Shown here in pieces: positions 1 to 15,580 of a stretch of DNA of 64,000 bases. The translations under genes and the position numbers were made by a program. Every line of letters begins with the position of its first letter. Position 1 is the first letter of the stretch. This stretch comes from Archilochus colubris (taxonomy: Eukaryota > Chordata > Aves > Apodiformes > Trochilidae): assembly GCA_023079485.1 (NCBI GenBank), contig CM041085.1:33589121-33653120 (forward strand). The letters are read 5' to 3'. The notes beneath the pieces are model-generated. The model was not told the origin of the DNA and did not search any database. It saw nothing but the letters and a program-made list of their open reading frames with translations.

Positions 1-582
1 CTTTTTGTATTTTGCCTTGGTTTGGGGTTTTTCTTTCTGTAATGAAACCCCTCTGTAACAAAGTTGTATATTTAGGACTTGCTTCAGGGTCACAATTCTT
101 CTTCTACATAAGTCGCACATGTGCCTCATTCTTGTATTTATGGTCGATATTTGACTGTCCTAGCATGCATTTTCTTAGAGTAGGCCTAGCTCACCATGAG
201 ATCAGAACCTTCACTCTTCTCTTGTTAACTCCCATTTCACAAAACTACATCTTGCCAGCAGCTATGCTTTGTGTACCACTGATGAAGACAAGGAAGCATT
301 AGATCCTTCACTGAGCTCTGTGCTATGCAACAAACATAATCTCATTTGATCGTCACTCTTTACTTGCTGAGGTCAGTGTGCTGAATTTTAATTTATACAA
401 CATCTGTTTTCCTGGAAATGCATAGTGGTTTTTTATTCAAAATATCCTATAATATTGATTCAGTACCTTGCAAAAATTCAAGATATTCCATCCACACCAT
501 TACCTGTAGTTACCAACTTTGCACTTTCATTGGGGAATAAAAATGGGTTTGTTTGAGAAGACCTATTTTCTGTAGTCATGCA

Positions 583-797
583 GTCATAGAATTTTCAGGG
601 TTGGAAGGGCCCTTTAAGATCATCCAGTTCCAACTCCCCTGCCATGGGCAGGAACACCTCCCAACTAGATCAGGCTGCTCAAAGCCCCATCCAACCTGGC
701 CTTGAACACTTCCAGGGACGGGGTTTCCACCATCTCTCTGGGTAACCGGTTCCAGTGTCTCACCAACCTGTTCCATTGTCTCACCAGTTCCAGTGTC
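583..797 (-). mobile_element. CR1 LINE 3' end, minus orientation
   Basis: Reads as the reverse complement of a typical avian CR1 tail: a start like TCATAGAATTTTCAGGGTTGG, then GGAAGGGCCCTTTAAGATCATCCAG, then the segment about the C-terminal coding end (CAACCTGGCCTTGAACACTTCC). It is a 5'-truncated, diverged copy in GRM1 intron 1. Its right boundary is approximate. Confidence 0.88.
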
Positions 798-3700
798 ACA
801 TCAATTGATTTTAATTTAAGTATAATTTTTTGTCATCTGAATTCTGAATCATCATATTATTTTTCTTGGAATTTTTCTAGAATAACTCATTTGTTTTTTG
901 TGTTTGGATTTTTGGCACAATTCAACACTGTCCATTTTTGGCTGTTCCATAGTATGCTGAAATCAATATTCACTGCCTCACTCCATAACATCAGTTTTAC
1001 ATATTACTGTCCTCATGCTACAGACTCAGACTTTTACTGCATCCTTATCCAAAACTTTTGTAGGATGCCAACATTAGAAATCATTACAGGCAAGCTTAGG
1101 GGCATGTGTTTAACAGAATATTGCCCATCTCTTTCTGAGGTCAGTGACAAATCCACAAGGAGCTCCTGAAAAGCCTTCCTGCCATTCCTGTAATTTCACC
1201 TGCAGGTTGGCACTGCATGGGAAGGAGGAGGAAAGCTGACTCTGGGTGACTGTCACTGGCACTGTGTCACTTAGTATGCACAGACGGATGCTGGAGTCCT
1301 AGATAAATTTGGACAGTGGACAAAGAATGGTTTTCATCAGGCAAGTATCCAGGTGAAAGGGGAAAGCTAAGCCTATTTACAAGGGAATGCAGTAACCTTG
1401 CATGAGGACCCCAGCTGTTGTGCCTTGAGGAGCAAGGGGACAAGAAAGGACTAATAATGAAAAGGCAGGTGGCTTAGCTAGAGAAGTTACTGAATGGTGT
1501 GCTGTGGCTAAGTGACAGCCAGGCTGCCAGAACTGCATTTTACTGAAAGCCCTGAACACTTTCATTCCACCAGACCGACTGTCCCAGCTCAGCACTGTGC
1601 TTCACATAGCTGCGTAGTTTTCAATCTGATCCTGAGTATGAATGTATCCTTCAAGGGAGTTGTGGCCTGGCAAATAAGAGTGTCCTCCAAAAGAGTGCTG
1701 TTGGCCCACTGTTGTAACCCATTCAAACCACTTTAGTAAGCATGGATTTTAACTTTGATTCTCTCAAATCATCCTACCAGTTTTAGCAAGACTGATAATA
1801 TAGCACTCTTTTACAGTGTCATCAATATTCAGTTTCATAAATTTGCTGCTCAGGCAAGAGATAGAGATTTACCAATCTGAAGCTTGCAGTCAGAGAAATA
1901 CATTTTCTCTAGGAGGATCACCATCTTTCAGTCCCCAGTATGGTAATTTACATGCCAAATTTGCATTTGCTTCAGCCTCTCCACAGCACCATGTGGGTAA
2001 GAAAGACTTATTATATAAATAAGCATGAAAGGTTTTCTCGCTTCCTGACAATTAATTACAAATTTATCTTTTATATTCTACTCCACAAAGGAGGAGACAT
2101 TCAATGTTCAATGGAGCCTGGCCAGACATTTTAAGAAAGTATTTAGAAACAGTTATTCAGATTTCAAATAGCTGTCACTTCAGCAATATTCATGCCTGGT
2201 TCTTACTGAGTTTTGCCAGGATGAGTTTGGTTTGAATAAATGTTTGGAGAACTTCTAGCTTGTACAAATCCATCTCTATCCACAGATGAATACGAATGAA
2301 AGCTGCTGGTCAAACAACTGCAAATTGTGACTACACTTAGGAAAACAAAAGTTTGCTCCTCAAACAATTTGCAAAGAGAAAGGAGAATTGAATTCACGGG
2401 GGAATTTGTGTGGCAAGAAGTGAACTAGATTTAGCCTTCTAGCTGGAAGGAAAAAAAATATGTATATAAATATCCTCTAATCTATGCAAATCCAACAAAC
2501 AGTTTGCCTTCATGCAGTTTCACAGTCCTTTAGGTTAACTATGAGATCCTTCAAGCTATGGGATACACAAGCCCTGTGGATTTTTAGTGCTGAGAAGCAT
2601 CAGCACCTGAAAAGAGCATCCACTGGCCATGCTGAGCCCCATTCAGGATCCACTGGACTCAGAGGACCACCAACTAACTTCAGTGAGCACTGGATCAAGA
2701 GCCTGACAACTACACTTGCTCTCAGCACCAGAGCAGGACATGACCTCCTTTGCTTTGCCTACCAGAACTGCCGAATACCTATCCTTATCACATATCTACT
2801 AAATTGCAAAGGGACTTTTAAATCATTGCTGGCTGTTAATATGAGTCCAACATAATTGTATAAATTCGTTTAAAAACATTGGAGAATATAAATGGAAATT
2901 GTCCAAACAGAGAAGCATGGCATTTTATAACAAACAGTATCACTTTTCAGTAAGAAGAAATATTTGTCACACTGTTTTTTGATAGACAAAAGTGATCTAG
3001 GTAATGGCATGCCACAAAAAGAAAGGACATCTTGTGATGCACAGTACTTTTCATTAAAAAGGACCCCATGTGTGTCATGCATCTGCTCACAGAACTCACA
3101 GAAAGAAGCAATTTTTAATGTAGTCTTGAGCAGAACACAAGACCTTATTAAGACCTAACTATCAAAAAATAGTCTGTCATTGTGACTGTACTTCAGACAG
3201 ACTTGAACAGAAAAAGCTGCATGTGAGATAAAAAAATCAGTAACAGCAACATTTAAGATAAATTATTTAAAAAAGAGCAATCTAACTTCAAGGAAATTAA
3301 AAGAAGCAGCTAAAAGAGTGAAATATTAACAAATTACACGGAGACTACTCAGAAATATAGGGAAGACTGAAAGATGAAGCTCCAAAAGGATCAAAAAAGC
3401 CAACATGATAAAGCAGAAAAGTAGATTTCCTAAAGCTGATAAAATAAAACAAAATCAAATAAACAAAACAAAAACATTAAAAAGTCAAAGTGGTTCCCTA
3501 ACAAGGGAAAGAGAACACTGTATACTTTGGCAAATGAAATAAAAAACTGTAATAAAACAAGATGAAACAATTTTGAGATATAAAGCTGTAGACTCTAAGA
3601 ACAGACCATCCTTCAAATATTCCAGAAAGGGGAAAACTGCCTGATATCCAGTGATAACCAATCACATTAAAAGAGCACTGAAGGAAGTTAAAACCATAAC

Positions 3701-6700
3701 AGAAGTTTGTTAGGAAAAGTCTCAGAGAAACACTGAAATGTTAACTTCAAGAGTTTAACTATGGCATACCTCCACCTTGCACACTGAACATTGCTCTGCT
3801 TATCCACATTATATATTGGAACTAGAAGTACAGAACAATGATCAAGATTAAAAAATTATAAGATGTTTTGTATGAAAGTTTAAATGCAATTTTGTCATCA
3901 GTGAAAAGTTGTAAGTAAATAACAAGAAACACTTTCAAGACAGCAACTCTAAATTATAGAATTAATATTATGGAGATTGAAGTATAAATAGATAGAAAAA
4001 GGGATTAGACAAATTCACAAAGGAAGGGTTCATTGGTGTCTGGTAGCCCTGGTCTTTGGAAGTCACTGCATACTGGAGCTATGGGGATACATCCTGCACA
4101 CGCCCTGCTCTTGCTTCTCTTAATATTGAGCCTGTTGTTGAAGGACTAGTATGGCAGTTGTAATATTTATTTAATTTTTATTTCCTTTCCTCAGCCAAAG
4201 ACAGTTTATTTTTCATATAACACAATTACTATGAAGAATACACACCGTTCCTAGACACACTTCTTCAACACCATTTGTTTATGCTGTGAGGTATTCTAAT
4301 TCCAAAAGGGTTGTTTTTTTTTTTTAAATGGCTTTTACCCTGCAAAGTGTTTCTTCACTGGTAAAGAATTAAGACTGTTGCAAGCTCAGTCGACTTCAGT
4401 GACTTTAGGCTGATCCAGTGTCCAAAAACAGCTGCATATGGGCACTACTTTGGAATAGACAGGAAGAGAGGCTGCAGCCCAAAAGGCAGCCATGGCTACA
4501 ATGTCTGAAGATCACAGGACTCCAACCACTTCTACCAACAGCCAACTCTGTGCTGGGCTGGTAGGCAAACCAGGTCTAGAAATTATTTTTCAAGCTGTAC
4601 ATTAATAGTAATAACAATAGCAATATTCATATTTGGAAAAAAATCCAGTCTGAAAGATTAACCAGCAAAAGCTAGCTGGTTACCCAGTGGATGGCAAATC
4701 ATTTGTTCCCCACCTCTTCCCACCCATCTCTGGTGAAATCCCTTACCATCTCTTAGGCATCCATAGATGAAGGATAGTTGGTTTCTCTAGGTAAAATGCT
4801 ACTGCAGTTCATGTGCAGTCAGCTTCTGGCCCTCCCACTCAGCACGCCAGCACAGGTGTTAATTAGTGCCATCTGTGACCATGGCTTATGCTGCAAACAC
4901 CTGCCACCCAGAAAATATACTGAAATCCCTGCTTTGTTTCTCATGGGTCAGTGACCACCAGTTAGCAATGACTTTGATTGGTATTTTTCTGAGCTGTGTG
5001 TGGCAGGTGCTGTGCTTCTGGTCTCCCACTACAGTTACCAGCTCACTGATCCATCAGACCCCAGATTTTTCACAAAGGGTGACAATAGCAGTTATATGAT
5101 TTCACTTCACATCACTTTTGATTTTCTGTCTGAGAAATCTAAGCACAAGCACCTCCATATTATGAACCATATGTTCAAAAGAATATTTTAGAGGCAACTT
5201 CACACAGTTTTTTGAGAAAGCCAAGATCATCTAAATTTTTTAAAACAATCTCCAGTCAGACAAGAATCCTGCAAGAGTACACAAGGACTCTGGGACATAG
5301 AAATCTGAAAGGAAGGGCATAATGAAGAAAAGAAATAGAAGTAAAGCACAAATGAAGCCATGATGCTGACTGATAAATTTGAGCACTAGCAATATTGCTG
5401 AGAAGGCAGGCACAGAAGTTAGATGAGTCCTTTGAGTTGATTTAACTCATGCACCTGCCATTTCTGCAGCTGAAAAACTACATCATTTGCAAATTTAAGA
5501 GCACTGCAGAGTAATATATTTTCAAGAAGGAATTTCTCTTCATCTCTATGGTGTTTCTCACCCACAATAATTTTGTCAGCTTTAATCAATGTACAAAATT
5601 CTCTCAGCACCATCTAATAAACATAATGAATGCATCCAGTGCAGGTAACATTCTAGTACCTACTTGTTTTCAAATTAATTTCCATTCTCCTTGGGACATA
5701 CGTCTCTTTTTTATTCCCTATCACAAAGATTCTGAAGATGGTTAGTGAAGGTAGTTAAATGAAGGAAAAAAAACCAGATTATAATATGCATTTGTGAACA
5801 TACATCTCAGGCACAACTAACATCACCTCATAAGTTTAACCTCTCAAATCATTTTTATAACTATTGGTACCTACAGAAATATTTGTAAACTCTGAACTTT
5901 CAAACAGTTTAGTTGGAGTTGTTTTTCTCTATTACCTGGTCATAATTTCATGCAAAAGTATCAATCAGTGAGTGACACCAGGGAGTTAGTAATATAACAT
6001 TGTTTGAAACAGCTGTAGGAACAGCTTGCAAGAAATTAAACACAATCGTATCTAAATTATCCCTTTGAGCTATATGATGGATATAGCCCCAATTATCTTC
6101 AAAAAGAAGTATTATTTTCTAGCACCTCTAGAGCTACTTTGGTGAGTTGTACTGAAATAACCTATTTCCTGTGAAATTTGCATGAAAATACAATTCGTTC
6201 TCTTCCATCTGTTTCCCAACGTATATAGACATGCTTATGACTTTCCTGTACATTACAACAATGAAAAGTGTGTGGCAATCAGGTTATCAAAAGCCATCAT
6301 GAAGATAATTTACCTACCATCTTTGGACTTTGATCTGAAAATCTTTACGGGTGTGTCATCTGTTTCATCATAGTTCATCCTAAACCTTGTACTCCAGAAA
6401 AAAAAAATATCACCTGGCAATACAAATCTGACAAAACTGATCAAGACCAGAAGTATCACAGTGCTCTCAGTAAAATTAACTTACAAACACAAAAAAATTG
6501 ATGCAATTAACTTAATAATTCAGTTTCCAAAGTCTGCATCTTGAACTGTTTGTTCACAAAGGGGTATTTGTATGCTAAAATGTAAGAAAGGGCCCAAAAT
6601 CATTAAGAGCACTCAAATGAATCTAGTCTGAATGTTTACATTTTGTTTTCATAGAATAAAAATCTCACATACATTGTATAAGGCTAACATATATATGATT

Positions 6701-8977
6701 TAAATGAAAAATCAGGCACAGACATTAAGTATTTCTATTTGATTATTCCAAAGTGACATATTTGGAAGATGAAGTGATAGAAGGGCTTCTTAAAGAGCCA
6801 TCTCTCCTGCTTCATGTATAAGAGGAACAGCTGAAAGTGAGAGGTTTGGTGGAGACTCTGTGCTGACCACTAGCCAGGATGCAGACATATCGTGGGGCTT
6901 GGAAGCTGGAGTAACCTACAATTGTGAGCAATCTCACAACCACTCTGCATTTTCTGGAATCAACCCTGTTAATTTCTGTGCCTTCAGTACCAAAACAGTG
7001 ACAGTGCAGTGGTGGTGCCCATCACCCCCACTCAGCATTTCTTGTCTGTTCCTAGGAGTAGCCCAGGGGCTGTCCCCTGGGTAAGGAAGAAAATGTTTCC
7101 TGTAATTTTTCAGTTTTACAAAATAACCAGTGGCTGCTGTGTAAGATTAGAAAAATATCTGACCCTGAGGTTATCTCACCGAAGACTAGAGTATCTCACT
7201 TGGAAAGTAACCCTCAGCAAGTGTAGTTCCTTGTGCCCTTATCACACTCATAATTGTGCCCAGTTTGACACATGTGCTTTTGATGCCTTTGATTTCCATA
7301 GGAAGTCTTGGCTCAGAGTTAGACATCCCCTTATGTGCATTTCTAGATAAGGATGGCTTCCAAGCCTAAAAGCTGAGATGTACACCTGCCAAGAACTCCA
7401 ACACAGAATTACCTTTGAAGAATCCTTTAAAAAATAATAGCCTTAAAAATGCTTTGCAGCTCCCAGGCAGTCAAACAGCCTTCTGCCAGCAGATGCACAG
7501 ATTTCTCACATCGTTTAATGACTGCTGCCCACTCTGGAAAAAAATGCACTCTCATGATGTGCAGCTACGCTCAACTGAGACACATAACTAAATAACCAAA
7601 CTTAGTAACTTGTCTTTATTTGTGCTTGAATGTGGAGCTTTATGTGTCAATTTTAATCTAAACGGAGCACTGTGCTCTGTGGGCCTTTGGAAACAGATTT
7701 TACCCACTGAGAAGTGTCTTCCCTAGTTCAATGTTTACACCTCATAATAAACAATCATTAAAAAAACATATTAAAATTTAAAAAAAAAAAAAACACACCA
7801 CAAAACAAGTATGGCATAGCTCCACACAACTTCATGTACTAGAGTGCATAGATTGTTTATAGTTAATTGTCATCACTCCTAATTAACACTAATAATTGTA
7901 CTAACATGTGAAGAATAAACTTTCTCATCAAATGCAAAGTAGGATATTAGGGACTACTTAAAGACATCATGCTATTCACTGGGTGACTTTATTGTCTTCG
8001 TTTTCATGGCATGTGTAGGCTTCATATTAAGAAAAGTGGGAACTTAAGCATGTGATGTGTATTTCTGATTTTCATTAAAGGTATAATTGTGTAGACTAGT
8101 ATTGTTCTACTATTATTGAATACCTAGACCATAGAGGGAGAGGGAGGGTAAACAGAGCAGGTGGATGGTTCAGGAGAAAGGGTACACCACCTCTGGCCTG
8201 TTGCAGGGACCCTGGGCATCTGCAGATCAAGGAGCCGGGCTCCTGACAGAGGTGTCAGCCAGCTCAGTGGTCTCACTGCAGCCCCTTGTGGTTGGATGGC
8301 CACAGGAGCTGAGGATTCTCTGCCCTCATGGGAATGAGGTGTTAGGTTAGGATCTAAGCAGCTTTTCTGCTCTCAATAAGTGCCCAGATTGGATCTGGAG
8401 GACCTGGAAACTGAAACTATTAACTTCTGAACAGTGTCAACCTGGGAATTTCCTAGAAAGAAGCCCATTTCTCACGGTCTCTGCTGCAGTGATTCTCCAA
8501 CCCATGATACCCAGGAAATCTTCCCAGCATGTTTTGCAACCCACCATAAAGACAGAGTGGAGGCCTATGAGTAAGTGTGGAGGAGGATTGTTTCTAACTA
8601 CACTTTATCCCTGTATTTCCAAACATAGCATGGATGGAGCAGCTCCTATTCATGCAGAGTATTATTCAGAGTGGCTTTGTGTTGTCTGTGAAGAATGATC
8701 CCACTTTTAACACACCATCAAGCAGAACCCTCACAGTGAATGCATGGGATTGGAAACAACAGAAATATAAAAATCTACATAATCTTCATATGTAGTAATT
8801 TTACTTTAAATAGGAAAAAAATGGGCTTTGGAATACACTTAACAGCAATTCAGATGGGGTTAGTAACTTGTCTTTCTGGAAAGCAACACAAAAGTTGAAG
8901 AAGCTTGCTACATATTTCCATGAAATTCTTAGTTTGAATCTAACAATAGGGGCATGGCAGACACAGATCAATAGTAG

Positions 8978-9038
8978 CTTAAAAAAAACTAAAAAAAACC
9001 AAACAAAAAACCTCAACAAACCAACAAAAAAAAATTCC
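8978..9038. repeat. A-rich simple sequence
   Basis: A run made almost only of A with scattered C (AAAAAAACC and CAACAAACC units). It is low-complexity sequence with no coding support on either strand. Confidence 0.7.
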
Positions 9039-10704
9039 CACATATATGAATCTCAAGCTTCATAATCTGCGAAATCCAGGTGATGTTTCCTAAAATGAGA
9101 CTGTTGCTTTGTGAGTTAGAACTGATCTACTATTTTCAAAAATATCACATCAAGGTCTATAAAAATATCTTGCAACATGCGTGTTTCATCAATCAGAAAT
9201 ACATGAAAACAATACATATTTAAATAAAATTCCTCTCAAACAACAAATTATATATTTGTACTGATCTTTTAAAAGTGAATGCTCAAATAACCTTCACCAT
9301 CTGTTGTCTTTTCCAGATGAGATAAATTGCACTAATGTTAAGGGGAGTTATATCTACAGAGTAAGAGAGCAAGGGAGCAGGTCCCCTAAGGCAGCTCCTC
9401 GGGTACTGTGAGTTAGCATAACCCCCTAGAACTGCATTGAAGGGAAAGATGGCTATTTACATCAACAAAGAATTTATCCCTTTCTTGTTTATTTTTCACC
9501 CTGCCCTGCCACAAGTTCTAACCATTTCTGTCAGCAAGAAAATATTAACAGCTTATGTCCAACTCTTGCTAGCAGTTCTTTTTCTCATCTGAACTCGGCA
9601 TAAGTGAACTGCAAATGTCAGGTCATTGCCTCCTGCTCTTACTTCCTTTCCCTCCCTCCTCTAAAGTTCAGCACTTTCATGTTTTAGGTGTGCAGTTTAA
9701 TACAATCCACCTTTGACTGCTGTATATGCACCTCTTCCTGGAGATTATTTTATTTACTCATCATAATATATGTTCTTCACTCTTTTTACTTAGTCACCTA
9801 TGTGAGAATAAAAGGTGTGGAGTCAGCTCAGTAACCAGAGGGAATCATAAATCAAATCCATACAAGTAACACAGTCAGATAAACAGAATAGCTGCAAAAT
9901 TTTAGCAATAATATGGCAAAGTTTGCAATTTTTTTACTTTGAAATCCCATTCTGAGGACCATAACTAAACTATAGGAATGCCACAATAATAGATCATAAG
10001 TTTGCTTTCTATCAACTGCAGTTACTCCTGTAATTTATATTGGGCCACCTAGCCTGGCTATAAACCAGCGTCTCCTTTTTAACAAACCCTTAGATATTAT
10101 TGTTTTGGCATTCCAAATTAACAAAACCTGTTGTGTATGGACAGAATGTGTGGAGCAAGATTTATTTTTTTTTATTTGTTTACTACTCCTGAAGCTGCAT
10201 GAAAACACGTTTGCCCGGACCCCCTGGCAAACTAACCCGCTGCCCTTTCCTCCCTAGAGGACGTGGCTGTGCGGGGGCTACCTGGGCCGCAGGGGGATTT
10301 TCAGGCATCTTTGCCCCTGTGTTCGCAGCCCCTGAAAACGAGTTCATAGGCAGCAAAGCCAGCAGCTAATCCACGATCCCCAGCCGAGCTAGGGAAAACT
10401 CGGTTTTCGCTGGAGCAGAAACGCCAAACTTGCAGAGCCCGGAGGCGGCAGCTGCTCCTCACCGGCCCCACAGAACACCCCCCAGGCTCCGACGCGGCGC
10501 AGACAGAGCCGCCGTCGGTTCCACGTCTAGACTCTCCCATCTGTTCAATTTTTATGTAGAAACACACAGTGTGTGAATGAGGACGGGGGACGGGACCGAC
10601 CGGGAGACACACGATTTCTTTTTCAGCTTTTCTCCTGCGCTGCTGAAACCCTTCCTGCTTCCCGCTGCCGGAGGGGGCTCGCAAACCGCATCCCCGCCCC
10701 TTCA

Positions 10705-11664
<960 letters not shown>

Positions 11665-12666
11665 TTAAGAATACGTAGGAAATGGCATCTGCTTCCCCCC
11701 GCCAGAGCCCAAGTTGCTCCAAATAGCATCACAGCAAAGTCCTACAGTAGCACTCTCGAAGGTGTCCAGGCAGCCGTCATCCTAGTGACTTTTAACCTGG
11801 TGGCATAAAATAGGGGATAAAACACTCTAATTGTGAAATCGATGTCAAATCAGAGCTCGATAAAGCAACACAGATAAAGAACAGTTCGAGGAGGTAATTA
11901 CTTTCGCAAATGCCCAGGTCAATTTACTTCGGTAAGGTCTCTTATAAGGAAGCTTCAAGAGGGATTAAAATATGTATTTATTTGCATTTATATACCATCA
12001 TTCATACTCAAGTTTCTTAAATTGACATGATCTTTTTAGATCCTAGGCGGCTGTTTCCCGCACCTTCAGCCGGCACACACCCTCCCCTCCGCCCCCGTCA
12101 AGTTTTGAAAGTTTCACAAGGTAGTTAGCTTATCGGAGAAGCGTCCTAGGCTGGCCTCAGTAGCCCCAGACCTGAAAGCTGGGTGACAAGTGCTTGTCTC
12201 TACGCCTTCTGACTACCTGAAGGCATATTTCCCAGCTCGGGAATTTCCTTTCCCAATACAGAAAACACTGAGAAGACAGAGGGTGCATTTGCCCTGCCAG
12301 CGACTGGAAATGTCATTTAAAGGTCAGCGAAGGGAGGAAGAAAGGAACCGCTTTACAATTTAGATTAACTTTTCCGGTGTAGGGGGCAAAACTGTAATTC
12401 ATCCAAGGACACACACATGCAAGGGAGGGGTGAAATGCATATTAGTTACTAAGGCAACCGCGGCCAAAGCCCCGGGGTGCCTTACCCGCACGCCTGCCTT
12501 GCATGCAGGCTTCGGCCGGGCAGCTGCGGCGAGACCGGCAGCCGGGCTTGGAGGCTTGAAACGTCGTGGTGGAACGGGTGAGAGGGAGGAGGGTGGGGGG
12601 ACGGCAATCGGCTCTTTCAGCTGCCACCGCCACGGCCACCGCCACCCTCAGAGCCCGGAACCTCAG

Positions 12667-12686
12667 CCGGGCCGGGCCGGGCCGGG
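12667..12686. repeat. (CCGGG)4 pentanucleotide run
   Basis: Four perfect CCGGG units inside the CpG island upstream of GRM1. Such GC-only runs can change in copy number and fold stably. Confidence 0.85.
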
Positions 12687-13078
12687 CTGGTCCCTGTTGC
12701 GCGGAGATTCCGTCAGCACCCGGGACAGCGCCCAGCAGCCGTGCCTGGCAGCGGCCCCTCCCCGCCGTCCCGCTCTCCTCTGCCCTCCTATCCCGCTGTC
12801 TCCCGGTCCCCCTGTCCCGGACCCCCCTTATCCCGCCGTCCTGCTACCCCGTGGTACTGTTGCCCCAGTGTCCCGCTGCCCCGGCCCCGCCACCTCAGAC
12901 TCAGTCGCCAGCGAGCAGCGGTGGGAGCTTGCCCCAAACTTCTGCCCCTCTCCTGGCTCTGCCGCCGCCGTCTCCCCGCATGCACACGGACACACGGACA
13001 CACGCACACCCCGAGGCGCGGAGACCGGTCGCGGCACGCACCGCCGCAGACTGGCCGCTGCTCCGCTGTCCCTCCCCG

Positions 13079-13108
13079 GTGCCGGTACTGGTGCCGGTGC
13101 CGGTGCCG
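13079..13108. repeat. GGTGCC hexanucleotide run
   Basis: Tandem GGTGCC-like units (GGTGCCGGTACTGGTGCCGG...), partly degenerate, in the GRM1 upstream CpG island. Confidence 0.75.
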
Positions 13109-15537
13109 CCGCGGGGCTGCCTTGCCGAGAGGGCTGGAGACGGTCACGGGGAAGGCGGTGCTCTGGGAAGAGCCGCCGTCCTGTCAGTGTGTCCACACAT
13201 GCTGGCATGCACTGGCGCCTGAAGTCGGCTCCCACGGCCAGCCCGTTTCTCGAGTTCCCGCACCACCTGCCCCGCAGGCAGCCCCAAGGCTAAACCCCCG
13301 CCGCCTGTTCGGAGGGTTCCCCCCGGGACGTACCTGTCCGGGCGCGGCAGTGGCTCCCTGACTGCTCGGAGCAGGCATTGGCGGCTCTCCGGCCGCCCCG
13401 AGCTGGCGCGCTGGCGGCTGTGGGGCTGGGCGCTGGTGCCCTCTGTCTTCAGCACCGCTCCACCGCAAGGAGAAAAACAGGTCATCCCGGGCTCATCCAT
13501 TATCTCACACAGAAGGATCAGTCATTTTCTCCCCCTCCTTAATTTTTTTCCGGCTAACGTCTTGTAAGCGATCAAGGAAGCATCACCCGGAGCACGCTGC
13601 GGCTGCAGGGGAGGTGTTTGCTCTCACCTCTCGAGGCTCTTAATTCATTATCTTCTTGCCACAATTAGCAAGAGTGAAAGCACAAGCAAGAGACTGCTGC
13701 TCAAGGGGGACCCAGACCACGCTCGGGAGGCCCGAGACAATGAAATGTGCTGGATTGCCTCACAGGCAGGGTTTCGCTATTATAATAAATATTTATGTTT
13801 AAAAAAAAATAATAAAAAGAAGAAAGGATACTGCAACAAGATATATCACCTGTAAGGAAAAAGGCATTGAGATTACAGTTTTCAGGTCAAGATGAATCTA
13901 AAGGAAGCACGTGAGAGGCATGTCAGATTAAAATAATACCAGATTGAATAATCATAATTCAGACGACCTGCTTGCATCCCTAACACAGGTCTCGGGTGTT
14001 TTACTTGGCTGTATGAAAGTTAAAGTTAGATTACTGCCCCGCTGGGAACTCTATAGATATTTGCCCTACTTTTGAAAGAAAGAGGCAAGGACAAACATTT
14101 AACTATTGCTCATTCGGAGAAGGGTTTGCAGTGAATGGTGCCTCAGGGCTGTCTTCTACCCGTGTCAATATTTATGGAGATTTTTTACTGTGATGCAGCT
14201 AGATATTTGCCTGCATCGTGTGTTTATGCATGAGGCATGTTTGTTATGGAAGATCCAACATAGGGCTTTGCCAGTGCCCACTTTCCCTGCAGGGCTGCCT
14301 GTCCTCTGCCTCTGGATATGAAGCTCCCCTTAGGGTGTCACAGATCCAGCCTGCGGCATCTCTGCCAGGACCAGGCCTGGAGGGGACTCCAGGTGTACAT
14401 GCTAAGGGGGAACAAATTCCCCTTCATCTGTGCTTCAGTAGTTAAACTCAAGACTCTGCCCTTGACACAAGAAACTGACAACATGCCAGCAAATTATTCC
14501 AATGGTTAAGTGAAAGGTTTGTTCAGCTGGCTCTGTCAGGAGAAGCGTTTGCAAATGCTCCCATTAGTTTATCCCAATATTTTACACCCTGTGGCCTTCA
14601 TTCCCTACAACCTATCACTTGCAAAGACAGAAGATCTTTCTGCTGGGGCTCTCAGATAGCTGTGCAACAAAGAGCTCTTCTCCTTCCTGTGGTGGTCTGA
14701 GTTTTGCTGAGACTGAAGAGCAAGTCGTCAGGTCCTGATGCTCAGCCATGGCTTCCACTGCTGCCTCTCCAGTACCCACAGGTGGGTGGGAGCAGGTGGG
14801 AACTGGCAGAGGTTGAGGGCTTCTGAGACAACACCTGGAATGTCAGAAGGCGTTTGGGAAAGGCTAGGGAAAGAGGGCACTGGGACTGCAGACTTTGACC
14901 TTTCCCAGTGGTCACAGGGGAAACAAAAGCTTCCCAAATGGAGAAGCAGCACCATGTGGCTCTGCTGTCTTTGTCCACCCAAAGAGACCAGAGTCATCTT
15001 ACTTCAGAGTCCCTGTCTCCTAAGCATCCAGATCCTGCCCCGACCCACAGATTTAACATTTCTTCCCTTAGAAAACAGCCCATGCTCCCAGCACCTTCCC
15101 AAATTCCTTAACATATGGTAACTTTAGGACCTCGTAATCACCCCTGGGGCAGCAGCACAAGACTGCATTTTCTGCAGAGATATGAGCTGCTATCAAACAA
15201 GCAGAGGATCAGGGCAAGAAGAGAGAAGGGGCTGGAGCTTGCTTGTAAGCAATGTTTGCTTTCCATAGGAAAATACCTGCTGTTGGAGATTTTTCTTTTC
15301 TGAAACAGAGGAAAAGTGAACAATTTTCAGTCTTCTATGAAACATTACTTAAAAAGAACTTGGAGATTGATTGAAATATTCTATTTGGATGGCATCAAGT
15401 GTTGGGTTTGGGGTTTTTTTCAGTTTTTTTTTTAAACATTTTAGACAGTGTAGGACATTGTATCATTATTTTTACATCAGATTAAATCAACCATCAGCTC
15501 AAAATGGAAGCTCTGTTCCAGTATTTCTTCAAAAGAT

Positions 15538-15580
15538 TTTTTGTTTGTTTTGTTTTGGTTTTTTGGTTTGTTTTGGTTTC
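15538..15580. repeat. (TTTG)-rich simple repeat
   Basis: Irregular TTTG and TTTTG units on the plus strand, low complexity. Confidence 0.8.

Larger units (their letters stand above)
12440..13480 (-). promoter_or_regulatory. CpG island, probable GRM1 promoter and 5' untranslated region
   Basis: About 1 kb of very GC-rich, CpG-dense sequence lies 0.85-1.9 kb upstream of the GRM1 start codon. It contains four CCGGG pentamers (12667-12686), a GGTGCC hexamer run (13079-13108) and a G-tract cluster at 12583-12600. Long open frames exist on both strands but show no protein-like features. A transcription start and a spliced 5' leader are likely here, but no TATA box or exact start can be assigned. 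Confidence 0.55.

Noticed and set aside
702..1169. A 155-codon frame in GRM1 intron 1
   Set aside because: It begins inside a CR1 tail and continues into AT-rich intron without any recognisable protein feature.
12430..13293. A 287-codon frame and several overlapping frames on both strands
   Set aside because: All lie in the CpG island, where stop codons are rare. No conserved segment was recognised.
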